The notes under the pieces are model-generated. The model did not search any database. It worked only from the letters and a program-made list of their open reading frames with translations, and was not told where the DNA came from. Shown piece after piece: positions 26,474 to 34,028 of a stretch of 54,233 bases of DNA. The translations under genes and the position numbers were made by a program. Source of the DNA: Lysinibacillus boronitolerans JCM 21713 = 10a = NBRC 103108 (GTDB lineage Bacteria > Bacillota > Bacilli > Bacillales_A > Planococcaceae); the NCBI RefSeq assembly GCF_000772935.1, contig NZ_JPVR01000055.1, forward strand, positions 1-54,233, read 5' to 3'. The first letter of the stretch is position 1. Every line of letters starts with the position of its first letter.

Positions 26474-26654
26474 ACAGTTTCTAATAGATCAAATCATCCT
26501 GTATTTAGGGCAACATCAACGCTTCGGAGGCAAGCATAACGAAACTATGGCATATAAACGTTTGGAGCAATTGAGAGTCTTGGTCGGGCTGAAAGATGCT
26601 GAGGAGGCAACGGATTATCTCATTATGAAAATGGAAGGGGCGATGGCTGCGTGA
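26466..26654 (+). CDS. Small helical phage protein
   Basis: A 62-residue helical protein starting at the ATG at 26466 that overlaps the previous stop. GGAGG lies 12-16 bases upstream. The longer reading from 26349 lies inside the previous gene and is not favoured. Its stop overlaps the next GTG start. Function unknown. Confidence 0.55.
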   Translation: MNEQFLIDQIILYLGQHQRFGGKHNETMAYKRLEQLRVLVGLKDAEEATDYLIMKMEGAMAA

Positions 26655-26929
26655 GTAGAGAGATTAAGTTTCGTAAAGGTGACATCATACACAATCGATA
26701 TGCAGGTCATCCCTCAATCAAGTATTTCATCTACTTAGGTGTTTCGGGTAGATACGTAAACGGTCTTGAACTACGAGAAGGTAAAGGCCTTAAAAAGTGT
26801 CAGTATTACAAAAGCTCCATGAACGAAATGTTAGATGGCGAGCCGGCCTTTCAAGTTGTTGGACACACAAATGCTTTCGATGTGATGAAACAAGACCTAT
26901 CTAAATTTATTCAGGAGGCAACAGCATGA
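26651..26929 (+). CDS. Hypothetical phage protein
   Basis: A 92-residue protein starting at GTG in a GTGA overlap. A beta-rich start ([28 protein letters not shown]) suggests a small barrel. It overlaps ssb by four bases. No family recognised. Confidence 0.6.
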   Translation: MSREIKFRKGDIIHNRYAGHPSIKYFIYLGVSGRYVNGLELREGKGLKKCQYYKSSMNEMLDGEPAFQVVGHTNAFDVMKQDLSKFIQEATA

Positions 26930-27432
26930 TCAACCGTACTGTCATAGTTGGAAGATTGGTTGCTGATCCAGAGTTACGGTACACACCGAATGGAATTGCC
27001 TCATGTAAGTTTCGGGTGGCAGTCAATCGACCATTTAAAAATGAGGGTGAGCAGCAGGCCGACTTTATCTCGTGCGTTGCCTGGAGAAAACAAGCTGAGA
27101 ACCTAGCTAACTTCATGAAGAAAGGTAACTTAATAGGTTTGGAAGGGCGAATCCAAACAGGCAGCTATGAAGGGCAAGATGGGAAGAAAATTTATACGAC
27201 TGACGTTGTAGCAGACAGTATCCAATTCTTAGAGCCGAGAAACAGCACAGGAAGCACACAGAACACGCCAAACTATCAATCTAGTACAAATACAGGTGGA
27301 ATGTATCAAGGCAGTTCACAGGGGCAATATGGCGGTAATACTCAGCCGAATTATTCAAGGGTCGATGAAGATCCGTTTGCTAATAGTAAGGGGCCGATTG
27401 AGGTTAGTGAGGATGATCTCCCTTTTGATTAA
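26926..27432 (+). CDS. ssb: Single-stranded DNA-binding protein
   Basis: A 168-residue SSB: an OB fold at 1-105 ([41 protein letters not shown]), a Gly/Gln/Ser/Asn-rich linker, and the acidic tip EDDLPFD that binds replication and repair partners. It coats single strands during phage replication and would work with the annealing protein and exonuclease upstream. AGGAGG precedes the ATG. Confidence 0.95.
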   Translation: MINRTVIVGRLVADPELRYTPNGIASCKFRVAVNRPFKNEGEQQADFISCVAWRKQAENLANFMKKGNLIGLEGRIQTGSYEGQDGKKIYTTDVVADSIQFLEPRNSTGSTQNTPNYQSSTNTGGMYQGSSQGQYGGNTQPNYSRVDEDPFANSKGPIEVSEDDLPFD

Positions 27433-27457
27433 TAGAACAGGAAGGATGTGAGGAAAA

Positions 27458-27595
27458 GTGGAGTATTCGAAACAGGAATGTCCAAAGTGTGGGAAATTAG
27501 TGAAAACGTTATATAGACCTAGCATGGCACACGAAGGGCCTAACTTTTGCTACTGGTGCAATAAAAAACGAATGAAGGAGGAAAGTAAGAAATGA
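27458..27595 (+). CDS. Small zinc-ribbon protein, 45 residues
   Basis: A GTG-started frame with GAGG upstream encodes two CxxC pairs, CPKC (8-11) and CYWC (31-34), a likely zinc ribbon. Its stop overlaps the dUTPase start (ATGA), which supports translation. Confidence 0.6.
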   Translation: MEYSKQECPKCGKLVKTLYRPSMAHEGPNFCYWCNKKRMKEESKK

Positions 27596-28155
27596 ACTTA
27601 ACTAAATTGTTTAAAACACAAGCAGCATTGGACGAGCACATCATGCAGGAGCATCCAGAACTACGAGGGCAGAACAATCTTGATTGGAAACTACTAGCGC
27701 TACAGGTTGAGCTAGGTGAGTGTGCTAACGAATGGCGAGGGTTTAAGAAATGGAGTAAGGACCAGAAGCCAAGAACTGTTAAGAGAATTGAGACAGAATG
27801 GGATGATGACGGAACGCCAACAGAATGGGATGTTTATCAGGACGTGAATCCTCTACTCGAAGAATACGTTGACTGCTTACATTTTATTTTGAGTATTGGG
27901 TTGGAAATAGACACTAAAACAACGGTTGATTGGGATGATATAGAGTTCTTTGAAACTGATATTACAGAACAATTCATCGAAATTACTTCTAGAATTTTAG
28001 AATTACGTAGCTGGGAAAGTAGCGATACATGGGCAGGATTATTTAGTGAATTCTATATTTTAGGTAAGATGCTTGGCTTCACATGGGATGAAGTAGAGAC
28101 GGCTTACTTCACCAAGAATGCAGAGAATCATCGAAGACAAACAAACGGATATTAA
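27592..28155 (+). CDS. dUTP diphosphatase, all-alpha (MazG-like) type
   Basis: A 187-residue dimeric-type dUTPase. It hydrolyses dUTP to dUMP and PPi, which keeps uracil out of phage DNA. The metal-binding acidic motifs are visible: ELGECANEWRGFKKW (about 43-57) and EEYVDCLHF (about 92-100). The central insertion and C-terminal helices fit the family length. AAGGAGG precedes the ATG. Confidence 0.88.
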   Translation: MNLTKLFKTQAALDEHIMQEHPELRGQNNLDWKLLALQVELGECANEWRGFKKWSKDQKPRTVKRIETEWDDDGTPTEWDVYQDVNPLLEEYVDCLHFILSIGLEIDTKTTVDWDDIEFFETDITEQFIEITSRILELRSWESSDTWAGLFSEFYILGKMLGFTWDEVETAYFTKNAENHRRQTNGY

Positions 28156-28233
28156 TTAAATACACGCTACTGGTAGAACTGAATTATGTTGTTTTATCAG
28201 CAGACTTCTAAGAGTGCTGACAGGGGGGCAAAC

Positions 28234-28671
28234 ATGAGCAAAGCAAAATACGGAAACAAGAAAGTTGTACATGACGGAATTACATTCGATTCAGCAATGG
28301 AAGCTAAATATTATGATCACTTGAAACTACTACAAGCGCAAGGCATTGTGACCTCCTTTGAATTACAGCCAAGGTTTGTATTGCTGCCGAAGTTCGAAAA
28401 GAACGGCAAGAAATATCGTGAGATTGGTTACACTGCTGATTTCACAGTTCATTATGCAGATGGACATTCAGAAGTGGTAGATATCAAAGGAATGGTTACA
28501 CAGCAATTCGAATTGAGGAAGAAGTTATTCGACTACCGTTTTCCACACGAATTAAAGCTTCTGACGTATTCAAAGATTGATGGTGGTTGGATACTCATGA
28601 TGAGCTTAAAAAGGCTAGGAAAGCACGTAAAGTGGCTAAAGTTGGGTGATGGAAATGAACACAGTACGTAA
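28234..28671 (+). CDS. DUF1064 protein, nuclease-fold
   Basis: A 145-residue protein of the DUF1064 type, seen in many phage early regions. It begins KYGNKKVVHDGITFDSAMEAKYYDHL and holds a PD-(D/E)XK-like core: E (SAMEA), D (YTADF), and V-D-I-K-G. A nuclease or resolvase role is inferred from the fold. I start at ATG 28234 behind GGGGGG; a longer frame from 28186 lacks support. Confidence 0.75.
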   Translation: MSKAKYGNKKVVHDGITFDSAMEAKYYDHLKLLQAQGIVTSFELQPRFVLLPKFEKNGKKYREIGYTADFTVHYADGHSEVVDIKGMVTQQFELRKKLFDYRFPHELKLLTYSKIDGGWILMMSLKRLGKHVKWLKLGDGNEHST

Positions 28672-28864
28672 GGAAGTTAAACAGCGCAGAGCCAAGCTAG
28701 TCAATCAGCAGGACCACATAGCTTTTCTAAAGTGTAAAGGGTGCCCGAAAAAGAGAGCCTATGATCCTACTAAGAAATGTAGAGGGTGTAAGGTTTATAG
28801 GGAACTACGAAGCATTGGGAAAGAGCTAGAGCAGATTAGTAATTTGCGTAGGTGGAAGAAGTGA
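28655..28864 (+). CDS. Small Cys-rich (zinc-finger) phage protein
   Basis: A 69-residue basic protein with CKGCP and CRGC (about 27-30 and 43-46), a predicted zinc finger, flanked by Lys/Arg-rich helices, so nucleic acid binding is likely. In-frame GTG 28646 and ATG 28649 are alternative starts. It overlaps the DUF1064 gene by 17 bases. Confidence 0.65.
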   Translation: MNTVRKEVKQRRAKLVNQQDHIAFLKCKGCPKKRAYDPTKKCRGCKVYRELRSIGKELEQISNLRRWKK

Positions 28865-28894
28865 ATATTTGAAACAAAATGTACAGGAGGGAGA

Positions 28895-29419
28895 ATGAAA
28901 ATGAATAACAGTTTTCCAAGAGTAAATGAGGATGTAGCAGCTATTTTAAAACAAACAAAAGCAGAACCAGCATTTGCAGGAACAATCAAAGAAGGTTGTG
29001 AATGCAAATATACAATCATCAACTTAAAGGATTTAGAAAAATACATTGGTATCGGAGCAAAACAAGATTTAGCCGTAATTCTTGACCATGTTCAAGGTAA
29101 CATCGAGCATGGACGTGAAGAAGATGGCAAAAAGCCATTTAACAACTATATCGTTATCAATATCGACGAGCCTTACATCAACGACATTGTAGCAGTTTTA
29201 GAAACTAACGGACATTGGGACGGTCAAAAGCCAAATGTAAAAAACATTGTAGATGATGTTCGTGAGGCATCAGAGCTTCATTTACAAACGATTTTAGAAC
29301 TACAACGCATTCAGAGTATGGTGCATCCAATAGATGATCCAGTAAATCGTTCAATTGGTGTAGCGCTGAATGAACTAGAAGTTAAATTTCAAAAAATTCA
29401 TGACAAATGGAGCGAGTGA
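28895..29419 (+). CDS. Phage protein with domain shared with the protein at 25084
   Basis: A 174-residue acidic protein. Its centre (about 55-110: KQDLAVILDHVQGNIEHG... NYIVINIDEPYINDIVAVL) matches the C-terminal domain of the protein at 25084-25641 in layout and in the motif YIVIN-(T/I)-DE-(N/P). The C-terminus is a helical hairpin. AGGAGG lies four bases before the ATG at 28895 and ten before a second ATG at 28901. Function unknown. Confidence 0.6.
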   Translation: MKMNNSFPRVNEDVAAILKQTKAEPAFAGTIKEGCECKYTIINLKDLEKYIGIGAKQDLAVILDHVQGNIEHGREEDGKKPFNNYIVINIDEPYINDIVAVLETNGHWDGQKPNVKNIVDDVREASELHLQTILELQRIQSMVHPIDDPVNRSIGVALNELEVKFQKIHDKWSE

Positions 29420-29426
29420 AATTGTT

Positions 29427-29555
29427 ATGTTCAAGTTTTCTGATATAGCAGTTTGGCAATGGAAGTTAGGGCAAAGAAGAAATAAGCATCTGTATAACCA
29501 TTTATACGATAATCATAACTTTTGGTTTAGATTAGTGAGTCGAAATCATATGTGA
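29427..29555 (+). CDS. Possible small basic protein, 42 residues
   Basis: A short frame rich in Trp, Asn, His and Arg (WQWKLGQRRNKHLYNHLY). The ribosome binding site is weak. It fills the gap between two supported genes, but translation is uncertain. Confidence 0.35.
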   Translation: MFKFSDIAVWQWKLGQRRNKHLYNHLYDNHNFWFRLVSRNHM

Positions 29556-29581
29556 AACATATTGTGCAGGAGGATAAATGA

Positions 29582-29788
29582 ATGGCTGAAATCACATTAG
29601 AAGAAATTAAAAGTCGCATATTCAAAGACCATGAAGGGGTTAGTAACTACATCCACGTAAGCATTGAAGAAATGGATTGGTTAGTTGAACAAGCCGAAAA
29701 AGTTCAACGCTTAGAAAAAGAGAAAGAAGAAGCATATCAAACAGGTTATAAACAAGGGAAATTTGATGAATTGATGGATAATTTTTAA
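29582..29788 (+). CDS. Small coiled-coil phage protein
   Basis: A 68-residue acidic protein with a C-terminal coiled coil (about 32-60, QAEKVQRLEKEKEEAYQ). AGGAGG lies nine bases before the ATG. No function recognised. Confidence 0.6.
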   Translation: MAEITLEEIKSRIFKDHEGVSNYIHVSIEEMDWLVEQAEKVQRLEKEKEEAYQTGYKQGKFDELMDNF

Positions 29789-29811
29789 TTGAAAGCAAAG
29801 TAGGTGGCACA

Positions 29812-29946
29812 TTGAAAAAAGATACATTTTACTATGGTTTTGCGGTAATGTTACTATCAATTATTCGAAAAGAAAAAGTGAATAAAACAGAATTAAAAAA
29901 AGAAATCAATCGAATTATAGATGCCATGTACAAAGAATTTACTTGA
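29812..29946 (+). CDS. Small phage protein, 44 residues
   Basis: A TTG-started frame with AGGTGG six bases upstream. The product has a hydrophobic segment (about 6-18) and a Lys/Glu-rich helix. Plausible but not matched to a family. Confidence 0.45.
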   Translation: MKKDTFYYGFAVMLLSIIRKEKVNKTELKKEINRIIDAMYKEFT

Positions 29947-29973
29947 AAGTATTGTTCAGCAGGAGGTGATATT

Positions 29974-30534
29974 GTGGCAAAAACAGAGGAAACGATTAAA
30001 TTAGAAAATGCTATATGGAAAGCAACAGCAAAACAGGGAGTTTTCGGTTGTTTTGAAGTTACTATTGGTTGGTTTGGTGATGAACGAGTAGACTATATGA
30101 CTTATGACACAAAAGGAATTTGGCGGTGTTTTGAAATAAAAGTTTCAAAATCGGACTTTTACAGCAAAGCAAAGAAAACATTTATAGGTCATTTCAATTA
30201 CTTTGTATTACCAAGTAAAGAACTATATGAAGATGTTAAAGATGACATTCCGAAACATATAGGAGTTTATATTTGTGGGGTTATAGTAAAAAGACCAAAA
30301 AAACAAGTGTTACAGGTAGATGAACAAGTTTTAAAGAACTCATTAATTCGTTCTCTATCACGTGAAACTACTAAATTATATAAATCTGAGAATCCTAGAG
30401 TCATGGAACAACATAACCGTAGAGTCAAGAGATTAGAAGACGATGCTCGAAGGTATAGAGAGGAGTTGCAAAAAATGCATTCACTTTTATATTTAAAATT
30501 TGGTCGTAATTGGCAAGATGTGATTGGTATGTAA
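29974..30534 (+). CDS. MmcB-like/PD-(D/E)XK nuclease-fold phage protein
   Basis: A 186-residue protein with the core ERVDYMTYDTKGIWRCFEIKVSKSDFYSKAK (the E-x-K of a PD-(D/E)XK-like fold) and GHFNYFVLPSKEL, a pattern I know from MmcB-type DNA repair proteins and related phage proteins. The last 60 residues are a basic coiled coil. GTG 29974 follows a perfect AGGAGGTGAT. A DNA-processing role is inferred from the fold only. Confidence 0.7.
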   Translation: MAKTEETIKLENAIWKATAKQGVFGCFEVTIGWFGDERVDYMTYDTKGIWRCFEIKVSKSDFYSKAKKTFIGHFNYFVLPSKELYEDVKDDIPKHIGVYICGVIVKRPKKQVLQVDEQVLKNSLIRSLSRETTKLYKSENPRVMEQHNRRVKRLEDDARRYREELQKMHSLLYLKFGRNWQDVIGM

Positions 30535-30562
30535 CTAAAGATTGAACAGGGAGCTTTTTAAT

Positions 30563-30713
30563 ATGAAAGAAACATTGGTTTAGACGCACAACGATTGTTG
30601 AATATTGTAGGGATGGAGATTGGTTTGAGCTAGACAAGAGTCAACCTATTCGACTGCTATGGCAGTATGAAATTAGAATTGTGAATCTTAGACCTAATAA
30701 TCAACATAGCTGA
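30563..30713 (+). pseudogene. Small gene with a one-base frameshift
   Basis: An ATG at 30563 stops after six codons, but the next frame is open from the fourth codon to TGA 30711-30713 (HWFRRTTIVEYCRDGDW ...). Removing one A from the run at 30566-30568 gives a continuous 49-residue protein starting MKKHWFRR. Either the gene has a recent one-base insertion or the sequence has an error in the A run. Confidence 0.4.
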
Positions 30714-30744
30714 AAGAAAATGTGCAGTACCAGGAGGTGGTATT

Positions 30745-31563
30745 TTGAAGCGAGTTTTGAACTATCCAGGGTCGAAATGGACCATGGCAAATTGGATTAT
30801 AGACCACATGCCAGCTCATGAAGTTTATCTAGAGCCTTACTTTGGTAGTGGGGCAGTGTTCTTCAATAAATCAAAAAAAGTAGTCGAAACAATCAATGAT
30901 ATTGACTGCAGACTTATAAATTTATTTACTCAAATGCGCGATAATCCATCTGAATTAGCTCGCCTTACACACTACACCTTGTATTCGCGAAAAGAGTATG
31001 AATTATCACAAGAAAAGTCATCAGATCCTTTAGAAGATGCTCGCAGGATGTTAGTACGTTGTTGGATGGCTATTGGAGGTAAAACAAATTCTAATGTAGG
31101 ATGGCGCAGAAATGTGAGTGAAAACGGCCCATATAACACTTATGAATGGCATGACATGCAAAATCGTATCTTCGATGCTGCAGTAAGATTGAAAGATGTT
31201 CAAATAGAGTGCAAAGATGCTGTACAGCTAATAAGTGAGTACAACCGACCAAACGTTTTAATTTATGCTGATCCACCATATGTACATTCTTCTAGAGTAT
31301 CTAAGCATTATGAAAATGAATATTCAGATGCAAATCACATCCAATTGCTGCAGGTTCTAAGTGAACATAAAGGTCCAGTATTACTTTCTGGTTACGATAG
31401 CGAGCTTTATAAAGAACACCTACAGGGATGGAATCATAAAACTTTTGAAATTAAAACAGGATTTACAGGTAGTAAACGAAAGACTGCAGTTGAAGTATTG
31501 TGGATGAATGAGCAGGCTTATGAAGCCACAAACCAGTTGACGTTATTTGAGGTAAGTAACTGA
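30745..31563 (+). CDS. dam: DNA adenine methylase, D12 class (Dam-like)
   Basis: A 272-residue N6-adenine DNA methyltransferase of the alpha/D12 class. It carries NYPGSKW (6-12), AdoMet loop EPYFGSGAVFF (30-40), and catalytic DPPY (176-179). TTG 30745 is set by AGGAGGTGG. It is the second orphan methyltransferase of this prophage, with no restriction partner. GATC is the usual target of this class, but that is not shown here. Confidence 0.92.
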   Translation: MKRVLNYPGSKWTMANWIIDHMPAHEVYLEPYFGSGAVFFNKSKKVVETINDIDCRLINLFTQMRDNPSELARLTHYTLYSRKEYELSQEKSSDPLEDARRMLVRCWMAIGGKTNSNVGWRRNVSENGPYNTYEWHDMQNRIFDAAVRLKDVQIECKDAVQLISEYNRPNVLIYADPPYVHSSRVSKHYENEYSDANHIQLLQVLSEHKGPVLLSGYDSELYKEHLQGWNHKTFEIKTGFTGSKRKTAVEVLWMNEQAYEATNQLTLFEVSN

Positions 31564-31678
31564 ACAATATGAGGAAAAGAAAAAGCCGCAGCGTCGTCAC
31601 ACGCTACAGCTCGAATTGGTTTATGCCCTTTGATGGTGTTCACAACTCTAGTATATCACACCGTAGGAGGGCAAACCT

Positions 31679-32176
31679 ATGACAAACTATCAATCTACAG
31701 CAAGTAAGGCAACTGAACATAATGATATGTTCTACATCATCACTCAAATGATTAAGGACTTCAAATGGATGCGTAACGAGGTCCAAAGGCTTCAAAAGCT
31801 GCTATATGGACACAGCTTACCTATCCAAAATTGGGGAGTAGCGCAGTACGGAGTAGAGGCAGCAATGCCCAAGGGTTCCAAGGGCAAAAGTATAACGGAG
31901 CTCAAGCGTATTGAATCACTAGAAGAAAAGCGAAATAACCGATTAAGACGTTATGAGACAGAGGTATATTTGTTAGAAACATTAGGCGATACACTTCAAA
32001 ATGAAACGCAAAAGGTTATTTACGATTGCTTACTGGAAGGTATGTCGTACAGAGAGATAGCTTTACACCTCATGATCTCCAAAGACAATGTGCAAAGACA
32101 GAAGAAAGATATCATTCAACAGCTTTTAGAAAATGAACAGATGGAGACGTTTTTGTTATATGGTGTTTTAGATTAA
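31679..32176 (+). CDS. ArpU/RinA-like late transcription activator
   Basis: A 165-residue protein with a C-terminal sigma-70 region 4-like helix-turn-helix (about 118-155: VIYDCLLEGMSYREIALHLMISKDNVQRQKKDI). Proteins of this type sit just before the packaging genes and switch on late transcription. AGGAGG lies before the ATG. The 9-bp direct repeats just after the gene could be its target. Confidence 0.78.
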   Translation: MTNYQSTASKATEHNDMFYIITQMIKDFKWMRNEVQRLQKLLYGHSLPIQNWGVAQYGVEAAMPKGSKGKSITELKRIESLEEKRNNRLRRYETEVYLLETLGDTLQNETQKVIYDCLLEGMSYREIALHLMISKDNVQRQKKDIIQQLLENEQMETFLLYGVLD

Positions 32177-32182
32177 TGCCAA

Positions 32183-32218
32183 GACAAACGAGACAAATGC
32201 GACAAATGAGACAAAATC
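32183..32218. repeat. Four tandem 9-bp repeats after the late activator gene
   Basis: GACAAACGA, GACAAATGC, GACAAATGA and GACAAAATC stand in direct tandem. They lie between the late activator and the packaging genes, where an activator site or a packaging start would be expected. Confidence 0.5.
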
Positions 32219-32603
32219 ATGCATATTTGTTTTCATTAAAATTTGCAGTGTAAAATGGAGGGGAGGTCGGACAGGTAAATCTTTCTTCACTTGGTATTTA
32301 TAAAAACCTAAATATTAGGGAAAGACAGACCGACGACCGACCTGCGCTGAACAAACTAGTTCGGAGCAAGACATACATGGCCGGCCCATATTTTTTAAGA
32401 GATATAGGGAAAGGCAAATAAAACTGAAGGAGTGGTTACTATGTGAACTTCGTCCACTTTCCATAATTTCAGTCAAACTTACTACATTAACAAGTGCACG
32501 GAAATGCACTATAAATCTAAAACACAATTCGTTACAAAATAGCGTGGTGTCGCTCTACCACGAGTCGGAAAAGAGCTCTCGACAAATAGGATTCCACAAT
32601 AGA
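32219..32603 (+). other. Structured leader region before tad2
   Basis: No supported gene is found in these 385 bases. They hold several inverted repeats: AGGTCGG (32265-32271) with CCGACCT (32337-32343), the near palindrome CCTAAATATTAGG (32308-32320), AGTGCA/TGCACT (32493-32498 with 32505-32510) and CGTGGT/ACCACG (32543-32548 with 32557-32562), plus GGCCGGCC at 32379-32386. A possible promoter is TTGTTT (32227-32232), 18 bp, TAAAAT (32251-32256). The layout suggests a long structured RNA leader ending in the terminator just before tad2. Confidence 0.45.
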
Positions 32604-32637
32604 AAAAAGCCTTCATCAATGCGATGGGGCTTTTTAT
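32604..32637 (+). terminator. Terminator directly upstream of tad2
   Basis: AAAAAGCC (32604-32611) pairs with GGCTTTTT (32628-32635), with a further CTTCATC/GATGGG pairing inside and a T run at the end. It closes 24 bases before the tad2 ATG, leaving no room for a promoter between them. So it is either an attenuator controlling tad2 or a leaky terminator. Confidence 0.75.
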
Positions 32638-32661
32638 TATGTATTTGAAAGGAGAAAATAA

Positions 32662-32907
32662 ATGAAATTCGGTCAAGCAATTGAAGCGTTAAAAGAGGGC
32701 AAGAAAGCAGCTCGTAAAGGATGGAACGGTAAAGGTATTTTCCTTGAATTACAAGTACCTGATACACATTCTAAAATGACTCACCCATACATCTACATCG
32801 ATACGACAGGGCTGCAAACAGACAACGAGAATGCACCAAAAAGTCGAGTTCCTTGGTTAGCTTCGCAAACAGACATGTTATCAGAGGATTGGGAGGTAGT
32901 TGAATAA
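32662..32907 (+). CDS. tad2: Tad2-like Thoeris anti-defence protein (DUF2829)
   Basis: An 81-residue DUF2829 protein. Its start FGQAIEALKEGKKAARKGWNGKG and end VPWLASQTDMLSEDW are the conserved blocks of the family. Tad2 proteins of phages such as SPO1 and SPbeta are known to bind and sequester the cyclic ADP-ribose signal of Thoeris defence, so the host NADase effector is not triggered. AAAGGAG precedes the ATG. It overlaps the Acb2-like gene by one base (TAATG), and the pair ends at a strong terminator. The ligand of this copy is inferred from the family. Confidence 0.85.
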   Translation: MKFGQAIEALKEGKKAARKGWNGKGIFLELQVPDTHSKMTHPYIYIDTTGLQTDNENAPKSRVPWLASQTDMLSEDWEVVE

Positions 32908-33131
32908 TGTTGAAACCAGGTGACTATATTAATCCACAAATTGAAAATAACTTTATGTACCACGCTCCTAAAGAGGGACAACCAGAAAAGTATGAGGCTA
33001 TTCGTGAAAAAGCGAAAGAGCTAGCACACATGATTGACGAACTATGTCCTAATAGCCGTGAAAAATCAGTTGCTATGACTAACCTAGAAACTGCTGTAAT
33101 GTGGGCTAACGCTTCAATTGCACGTAATTAA
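32907..33131 (+). CDS. acb2: Acb2/Tad1 hairpin-domain protein, cyclic nucleotide sponge
   Basis: A 74-residue protein matching the Acb2/Tad1 helical hairpin pattern: YHAPKEGQPEKYEAIREKA, then CPNSREKSVAMTNLETAVMWANASIARN. Acb2 proteins form hexamers that soak up cyclic di- and trinucleotides and thereby block CBASS; some also bind Thoeris signals. It is coupled to tad2, with GGGAGG as ribosome binding site in the tad2 end. The family call is from memory of conserved residues, not a search. A paralogue lies at 39184. Confidence 0.75.
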   Translation: MLKPGDYINPQIENNFMYHAPKEGQPEKYEAIREKAKELAHMIDELCPNSREKSVAMTNLETAVMWANASIARN

Positions 33132-33132
33132 G

Positions 33133-33156
33133 AGCCCTTTACAGGGCTTTTTCTTT
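33133..33156 (+). terminator. Terminator of the tad2-acb2 unit
   Basis: AGCCCT-TTAC-AGGGCT followed by a nine-base T-rich tract. It separates the anti-defence pair from the membrane protein gene. Confidence 0.85.
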
Positions 33157-33221
33157 TGCTTTGAAAACTGCATCAAACAGCCAAAACACTTTGTGATTAG
33201 AGGGCGGAGTTTGGTGTGGTT

Positions 33222-33249
33222 TTGAGAGCAAAAAGTTATTACATATATT
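33222..33249 (+). promoter_or_regulatory. Promoter of the membrane protein cargo gene
   Basis: TTGAGA (33222-33227), a 16-bp spacer and TATATT (33244-33249), about 40 bases before the start codon and after a terminator. Confidence 0.5.
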
Positions 33250-33290
33250 TCATCTTCTGGTTTATCATTGGGTAGAAAGGAGGTGGGGTT

Positions 33291-34028
33291 ATGAATTTTG
33301 ATACAAAATACTTAATAAGATGGGGTATTCCTGGCTGGGTTTTTATGATATTTGTTTGTCTTATGTATGTTGTGAGGGAATTTAAAGCATTGTCTGAAGC
33401 AGATCTTAACATAGGGAACGTAGTTAGCTTTGTAGTATTAATAGGTTTTGTTGGGGTTACAATCGGTTATTTAATGCATCAAGTTTACTTTTCTATCAAT
33501 TGGAATGGTACAAACAATAAACAAAGAAGAGTAATTGATGATGCACTACTCCTTGTGAAGGATAAAGAAAGAATCCGAAAATATAAAAACCATACATGGG
33601 GAAAGAATTATCACGAAGACTACTATTTGTTTGAATTTCATTGGCATAGCTTCCTATTGAGTTTATGCATAGAAAAAAGAACGTATCTAGAAGACCGGTA
33701 CAGACATCTTTTATCTACAATACATGCTCTAGGAGCATTAAGAGCTGCTTTATTGTCATCGTTAATAGTAAACTTTGTGATTGTATTACTGACTTTCAGC
33801 AAAACAGAACCAGCACTAAGTTTTGTGCTTCCAGGATTAATAATTTTATTAAATGTATATTTATTAATTGTATCAGATAAAGGATTTAAATATTACAGTT
33901 CAAATTTAAATCATTTCCAAGGGTACTTTTTGGATAATCATTTTAGTGAAGTTGAAGTATCTACTAATGCGGAGATGGAGCAACCAGAAATAGATCAACA
34001 GGAAAATGAAGAATCAATCGAAGTTTAA
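33291..34028 (+). CDS. Four-helix membrane protein, prophage cargo (moron)
   Basis: A 245-residue protein with two N-terminal membrane helices (about 12-28 and 44-64), a soluble charged middle (about 70-150, rich in H, W and Y), two more helices (about 152-170 and 176-196), and an acidic Gln/Glu tail. AAAGGAGG precedes the ATG. It has its own promoter and terminator between early and late genes, the classic arrangement of a gene expressed in the lysogen. A superinfection-exclusion or defence role is possible but unproven. Confidence 0.65.
   Translation: MNFDTKYLIRWGIPGWVFMIFVCLMYVVREFKALSEADLNIGNVVSFVVLIGFVGVTIGYLMHQVYFSINWNGTNNKQRRVIDDALLLVKDKERIRKYKNHTWGKNYHEDYYLFEFHWHSFLLSLCIEKRTYLEDRYRHLLSTIHALGALRAALLSSLIVNFVIVLLTFSKTEPALSFVLPGLIILLNVYLLIVSDKGFKYYSSNLNHFQGYFLDNHFSEVEVSTNAEMEQPEIDQQENEESIEV

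Noticed and set aside
32260..32415. Plus-strand open stretch ending MAGPYFLRDIGKGK
   Set aside because: It has no usable start codon except a late ATG giving 14 residues.
32315..32527. Minus-strand frame of 70 codons in the tad2 leader
   Set aside because: No ribosome binding site, Cys/Ser-rich composition and overlap with several inverted repeats. Treated as part of a non-coding leader.
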